Part shown: piece by piece, positions 60,909 to 64,000 of the stretch
Numbering within the stretch: the first letter of the stretch is position 1
Layout of the letters: each line of letters opens with the position of its first letter
Made by a program: the position numbers and the translations under genes
The notes under the pieces: model-generated
The model's input: the letters and a program-made list of their open reading frames with translations, nothing else
Database searches by the model: none
What the model was told of the DNA's origin: nothing
Source: an uncultured Bacteroidales bacterium
GTDB taxonomy: Bacteria; Bacteroidota; Bacteroidia; Bacteroidales; Paludibacteraceae
Assembly (NCBI GenBank): GCA_900542355.1
Contig: UQNE01000004.1
Location: forward strand, 62,001-126,000
Length of the DNA: 64,000 nucleotides
Direction of reading: 5' to 3'

Positions 60909-61997
60909 ATGAATCGTAGATTTGTTTCTTTATTTGTTTCTCTGCTATGGGCAGGTTTGGCGATTGCCGTATCCGTTACTCCTGCCGAGAATCTTCCTGA
61001 GTATTATGCGGCAGTGAACAATCAATCGGGCAAAAACTTGTTTGATAAAGTACACACTATAGCAAAAGTGGGTTACCACTCGTTGGGTTATGATGGCTTA
61101 TGGAGTGCGTATAAAGAGACGGACCTGCGCCCGGATGGAACTATTTGGGATATGTACAGCAATTGTGAATTTAAGTTTGGTAGTAAACAATGTGGTAGTT
61201 ATTCAGGTGAATGTTCGTGTTATAATCGTGAACATTCCATCCCTAAATCGTGGTTTGGTGGTAGTAAATCCGGTCCCGGATGCGATATTTTTCACCTTGT
61301 ACCTACTGATGGATATGTAAATAATCGACGCGGTAATCAACCTTTCGGTGAGGTTGCATCGGCTACTTATACATCGGGCAACGGCAGTAAGTTGGGTAGT
61401 TCGAAGACAATCTCCGTAAACGGCAAAACAGTTGTAGGCGACAATATATCCGCTTCTTGTTCGGGTAAGGTATTTGAACCGATAGACGAATACAAAGGAG
61501 ACTTCGCGCGTGGCTATTTTGGCACAATGATACGATGGGCTGGTGATTATCAGGCATTTACATCAGGAGAAGGTGGCTCTATCTTTAGCGGAAACTATAC
61601 CGCTACGGGCTATTTCGGTCTGACCAAATACGGAGTGGCTTTGTTGCTCAAATGGCATCGTGAAGACCCTGTTTCGCAAAAGGAAATTGACCGCAACAAC
61701 GGTATCCAAAAGACCCAAGGCAACCGCAATCCTTTTATCGATTACCCCTATCTTGTCGAGTATATATGGGGCGAAAAGGCGGGCGAGAAAGTGAACCTAA
61801 GCGAACTGATCAGTTCGTCGGATAGTCGTTTTATCCCTGGCAAAAGCAATGGTCTGCTCGATAAGGAATCCGCTATCGATGAGGTTACTTTCGAGCCTAT
61901 CGAACCTGTGGCAAAGAAGGTCTTGCGCAATGGACAACTCCTTATTATAATAGGCGACAAGACCTACAACGCGCAGGGCGTGTTGGTCGAGAACTAA
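60909..61997 (+). CDS. Secreted endonuclease I-family nuclease with compact C-terminal tail
   Basis: A 362-aa protein with a Sec signal (LLWAGLAIAVS). The catalytic core of the EndA/NucM type has CSCYNREHSIPKSWFGG with His109 as the general base, DIFHLVPTDGYVNNRRGNQPFGEV, and FARGYFGTMIRW...; a later phrase is LLLKWHREDPVSQKEIDRNNGIQKTQGNRNPFIDYP with the metal-binding Asn/Asp region. Such nucleases degrade extracellular DNA or RNA. The last ~25 residues, KKVLRNGQLLIIIGDKTYNAQG, are the compact tail also seen in glucan-locus proteins, suggesting shared export or anchoring. Confidence 0.9.
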   Translation: MNRRFVSLFVSLLWAGLAIAVSVTPAENLPEYYAAVNNQSGKNLFDKVHTIAKVGYHSLGYDGLWSAYKETDLRPDGTIWDMYSNCEFKFGSKQCGSYSGECSCYNREHSIPKSWFGGSKSGPGCDIFHLVPTDGYVNNRRGNQPFGEVASATYTSGNGSKLGSSKTISVNGKTVVGDNISASCSGKVFEPIDEYKGDFARGYFGTMIRWAGDYQAFTSGEGGSIFSGNYTATGYFGLTKYGVALLLKWHREDPVSQKEIDRNNGIQKTQGNRNPFIDYPYLVEYIWGEKAGEKVNLSELISSSDSRFIPGKSNGLLDKESAIDEVTFEPIEPVAKKVLRNGQLLIIIGDKTYNAQGVLVEN

Positions 61998-62033
61998 GAA
62001 TAAATCAATAAACAACAATAAATCAATTTTATC

Positions 62034-63917
62034 ATGGCAGAACAAGAATTGAATTTGTTGGCTGATTTCCCCGCTGTGTCAACCAAGACATGGAAGGACA
62101 AAATCATCGCTGACTTAAAGGGTGCCGACTTCGAGAAAAAACTCGTTTGGCGCACTCCGGAAGGCTTCAATGTACAACCGTTTTATCGTCGTGAAGACCT
62201 CAAAGGACTCAAAACCACTACCTCCGCTCCGGGGCAATTCCCTTATGTGAGAGGTACGAAAACCAACAACGAATGGGCTATTCGTCAGAACATCTGTGCC
62301 TGCGAAAATGCTCGTAAGGCCAATGCGAAAGCCCTCGATGTCCTCAACAAGGGCATCACTTCGCTCGGCTTCTGTTTAGACAAAGAGAAACTCAACTATC
62401 GTTTCATCAAGAACTTGCTCAATGGCATTAAGGCTGATGCTATCCGCATCAACTTCACTATTTGCCCTTGCGCTGCGCCTGAGTTGGCAGGTATTCTCGT
62501 TCGCTACTACGGACGCATGGGATACGATGTCAAGAAGATGGAAGGCTCTATCAATGTCGACCCAATCAAGCAAATGCTCCTCAAGGGTAAGTTGCTCTCC
62601 CGCGAACAGGTATCTGAGAAAATCGCTGCTACCGTCAAAGCGGCTAAGTCGCTACCCGGCTACCGCGTGGTTGGTGTCAACTCCGTCATCCTCAACAACT
62701 CGGGTGCCTACTGCGCACAAGAACTGGCGTATGCCTTGGCATGGGGTGCTGAGTATATGACTATGCTGACCGAGGCAGGTGTACCTAACTACAAGGCTGC
62801 TAATGCTATCCGTTTCAATATGGGTATCGGTGGCAATTACTTCATGGAGATTGCTAAGTTCCGTGCAGGTCGTATGCTGTGGGCGAAGATTGTAGAGGCA
62901 TACAAGGCACCTCTCTTCACCGCTGCGCTTAAAGAGGCGGCTAAGATGAATGTTAGTGCGGAGACGAGTCGATTCAATATGACTATCTTCGATGCGTATG
63001 TCAACCTCCTCCGTTCACAGACCGAGACCATGTCTGCAGCCCTCGCCGGGGTGGATGAGATAGTGGTTACGCCGTTTGATGTTACCTACGAGCAACCTAC
63101 TGATTTCTCCGAGCGTATCGCCCGCAATCAGCAACTCTTGCTCAAAGAGGAAGCCCACTTCGACAAAGTGGTTGACCCCGCTGCAGGTTCGTTCTACCTC
63201 GAGAACCTCACGCACTCTATCGCACAAGAGGCTTGGAAGCAGTTCCTCGCTATCCAAGAGCAGGGAGGTATGTACGAGATGGTCGCTTCCGGCAAACTAC
63301 AGCAGGCTATGCAAGACAACCTCACCAAGCGTCTCGCCGATGTGGCTAAGCGCAAGGAGATCTTGCTCGGCTCGAACCAATTCCCCAACTTCACTGAGAC
63401 GGCTGCTAAGAAAATCAAAAACACCGATTGTGGCTGTGGCTGTTGCGCTAAACACGATGCACAGATTCCTATCTTGCCTGTCGCTCGCGCAGCAGAAGAG
63501 TTTGAGCAACTCCGTCTTGAGACCGAGGCTGCAAAGAAACAACCGGTGGCATTCATGCTCACTATCGGTAACCTGGCTATGCGTATTGCGCGTGCACAGT
63601 TCTCTTGCAACTTCCTTGCTTGCGCCGGATACAAAGTGATTGATAACAATGGCTTCCAAACTATTGCGGAGGGTATCAAGGCGGCTCGCAAGGCGAAAGC
63701 CGACATCATTGTCCTTTGCTCGAGTGATGATGAATATGCTACTTTGGCTCCCGAGGCATGGAAGAAACTGCAAGGTGCAAAAGAACTGTTCATCGTGGCC
63801 GGTGCACCCGCATGTATGGAAGACCTGCAGAAACTCGGTATCGAGAACTTCATCCATGTCCGTTGCAATGTCCTCGAAACACTGAAAAAGTTTAACAAGC
63901 AACTCCTTAATAAATAA
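62034..63917 (+). CDS. mutA: Methylmalonyl-CoA mutase small subunit
   Basis: A 627-aa protein: DFPAVSTKTWKDKIIADLKGADFEKKLVWRTPEGFNVQPFYRREDL, the mutase-domain opening; FNMTIFDAYVNLLRSQTETMSAALAGVDEIVVTPFD; then a B12-domain-like C-terminus lacking the cobalamin-binding DxHxxG, as usual for the non-catalytic subunit. With MutB it interconverts succinyl-CoA and methylmalonyl-CoA, used for propionate formation. A Cys-dense CGCGCCAKH loop at nt 63430-63456, between the two domains, is notable. mutB starts 8 nt after the stop. Confidence 0.95.
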   Translation: MAEQELNLLADFPAVSTKTWKDKIIADLKGADFEKKLVWRTPEGFNVQPFYRREDLKGLKTTTSAPGQFPYVRGTKTNNEWAIRQNICACENARKANAKALDVLNKGITSLGFCLDKEKLNYRFIKNLLNGIKADAIRINFTICPCAAPELAGILVRYYGRMGYDVKKMEGSINVDPIKQMLLKGKLLSREQVSEKIAATVKAAKSLPGYRVVGVNSVILNNSGAYCAQELAYALAWGAEYMTMLTEAGVPNYKAANAIRFNMGIGGNYFMEIAKFRAGRMLWAKIVEAYKAPLFTAALKEAAKMNVSAETSRFNMTIFDAYVNLLRSQTETMSAALAGVDEIVVTPFDVTYEQPTDFSERIARNQQLLLKEEAHFDKVVDPAAGSFYLENLTHSIAQEAWKQFLAIQEQGGMYEMVASGKLQQAMQDNLTKRLADVAKRKEILLGSNQFPNFTETAAKKIKNTDCGCGCCAKHDAQIPILPVARAAEEFEQLRLETEAAKKQPVAFMLTIGNLAMRIARAQFSCNFLACAGYKVIDNNGFQTIAEGIKAARKAKADIIVLCSSDDEYATLAPEAWKKLQGAKELFIVAGAPACMEDLQKLGIENFIHVRCNVLETLKKFNKQLLNK

Positions 63918-63925
63918 GTAGCAAG

Positions 63926-64000
63926 ATGAAACCTAATTTCAAAGATATTGATATCAACAAAGTGGCTACTTCTCATGTAGAAGGAGCCAATGAAGCCAAT
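63926..64000 (+). CDS. mutB: Methylmalonyl-CoA mutase large subunit, 5' end only
   Basis: ATG 63926 opens MKPNFKDIDINKVATSHVEG..., the usual Bacteroidales MutB N-terminus, and runs off the window end. It is the catalytic B12-binding subunit, in an operon with mutA; meaB at 50218 serves the same enzyme. Confidence 0.85.
   Translation, partial: MKPNFKDIDINKVATSHVEGANEAN

Overview
The window looks like chromosomal DNA of an uncultured Bacteroidales (Bacteroidota). Three things point there. There are SusC/SusD pairs and several TonB-dependent receptors. Type IX secretion (T9SS) is indicated by a plug-type DUF5103 protein and a cargo protein with a classical sorting domain. Promoters have the Bacteroidota form TTTG-N20-TAnnTTTG, and I could place eleven of these. 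Small size, T9SS and SusCD together would fit Paludibacteraceae-like or Porphyromonadaceae-like lineages, but no 16S gene is present and the family is inference.

Layout. 1-3947 is the 3' part of a giant T9SS cargo protein. 4054-5391 holds a decayed integrase beside tRNA-Thr(CGU), a tandem array in the tRNA leader and a divergent promoter pair. 5392-7613 holds the DUF5103 protein and a sugar O-acetyltransferase. 8050-29082 is a large polysaccharide utilisation locus: SusC, SusD, a surface-binding lipoprotein, GH16, GH128, CBM-GH16, GH16, a GPH-type sugar symporter, a GH94/GH149-like phosphorylase, GH3 and two secreted accessory proteins, closed by a strong terminator. 29168-33622 adds three more secreted or surface proteins. 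The enzyme set (three GH16, GH128, GH3 and a phosphorylase of the size of beta-1,3-glucan phosphorylases) points to laminarin-like or other beta-1,3-glucan. The glucan would be cut at the surface, imported by SusCD, trimmed in the periplasm and finished by hydrolysis or by cytoplasmic phosphorolysis. No dedicated regulator (HTCS, SusR or ECF sigma) lies in the window.

33623-34497 is gene-poor and full of 9-bp and 11-bp period arrays. 34498-38454 has a frameshifted TetR regulator with a palindromic operator, an outer-membrane beta-barrel receptor, a broken membrane protein and a DUF3795 protein. 38456-43422 carries rlmH, tRNA-Leu(CAA), rpsU with a genuine Shine-Dalgarno, a periplasmic C1 peptidase, folK, cvpA and a DUF5689 lipoprotein. 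43422-57201 is housekeeping: a TonB receptor, asnS, dnaB, meaB, DUF1573, a relA/spoT homologue, an N-acetylmuramoyl-L-alanine amidase and an MCE protein. 57202-58273 is a repeat-rich non-coding stretch upstream of dnaA. After dnaA come a HAD phosphatase, a secreted endonuclease I, mutA and the start of mutB; with meaB this gives the propionate/succinate methylmalonyl-CoA branch.

The most distinctive signals are four. (i) A compact C-terminal motif, roughly NGQLhIhRnGxxYxAxG, ends five unrelated secreted proteins in an organism that also has classical T9SS tails. (ii) A dispersed intergenic element built of four 11-bp TCGA-containing units occurs three times. (iii) Short tandem arrays with locus-specific periods sit in several spacers and once inside the GH3 gene. 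(iv) A duplicated-domain secreted protein of unknown family lies inside the glucan locus.
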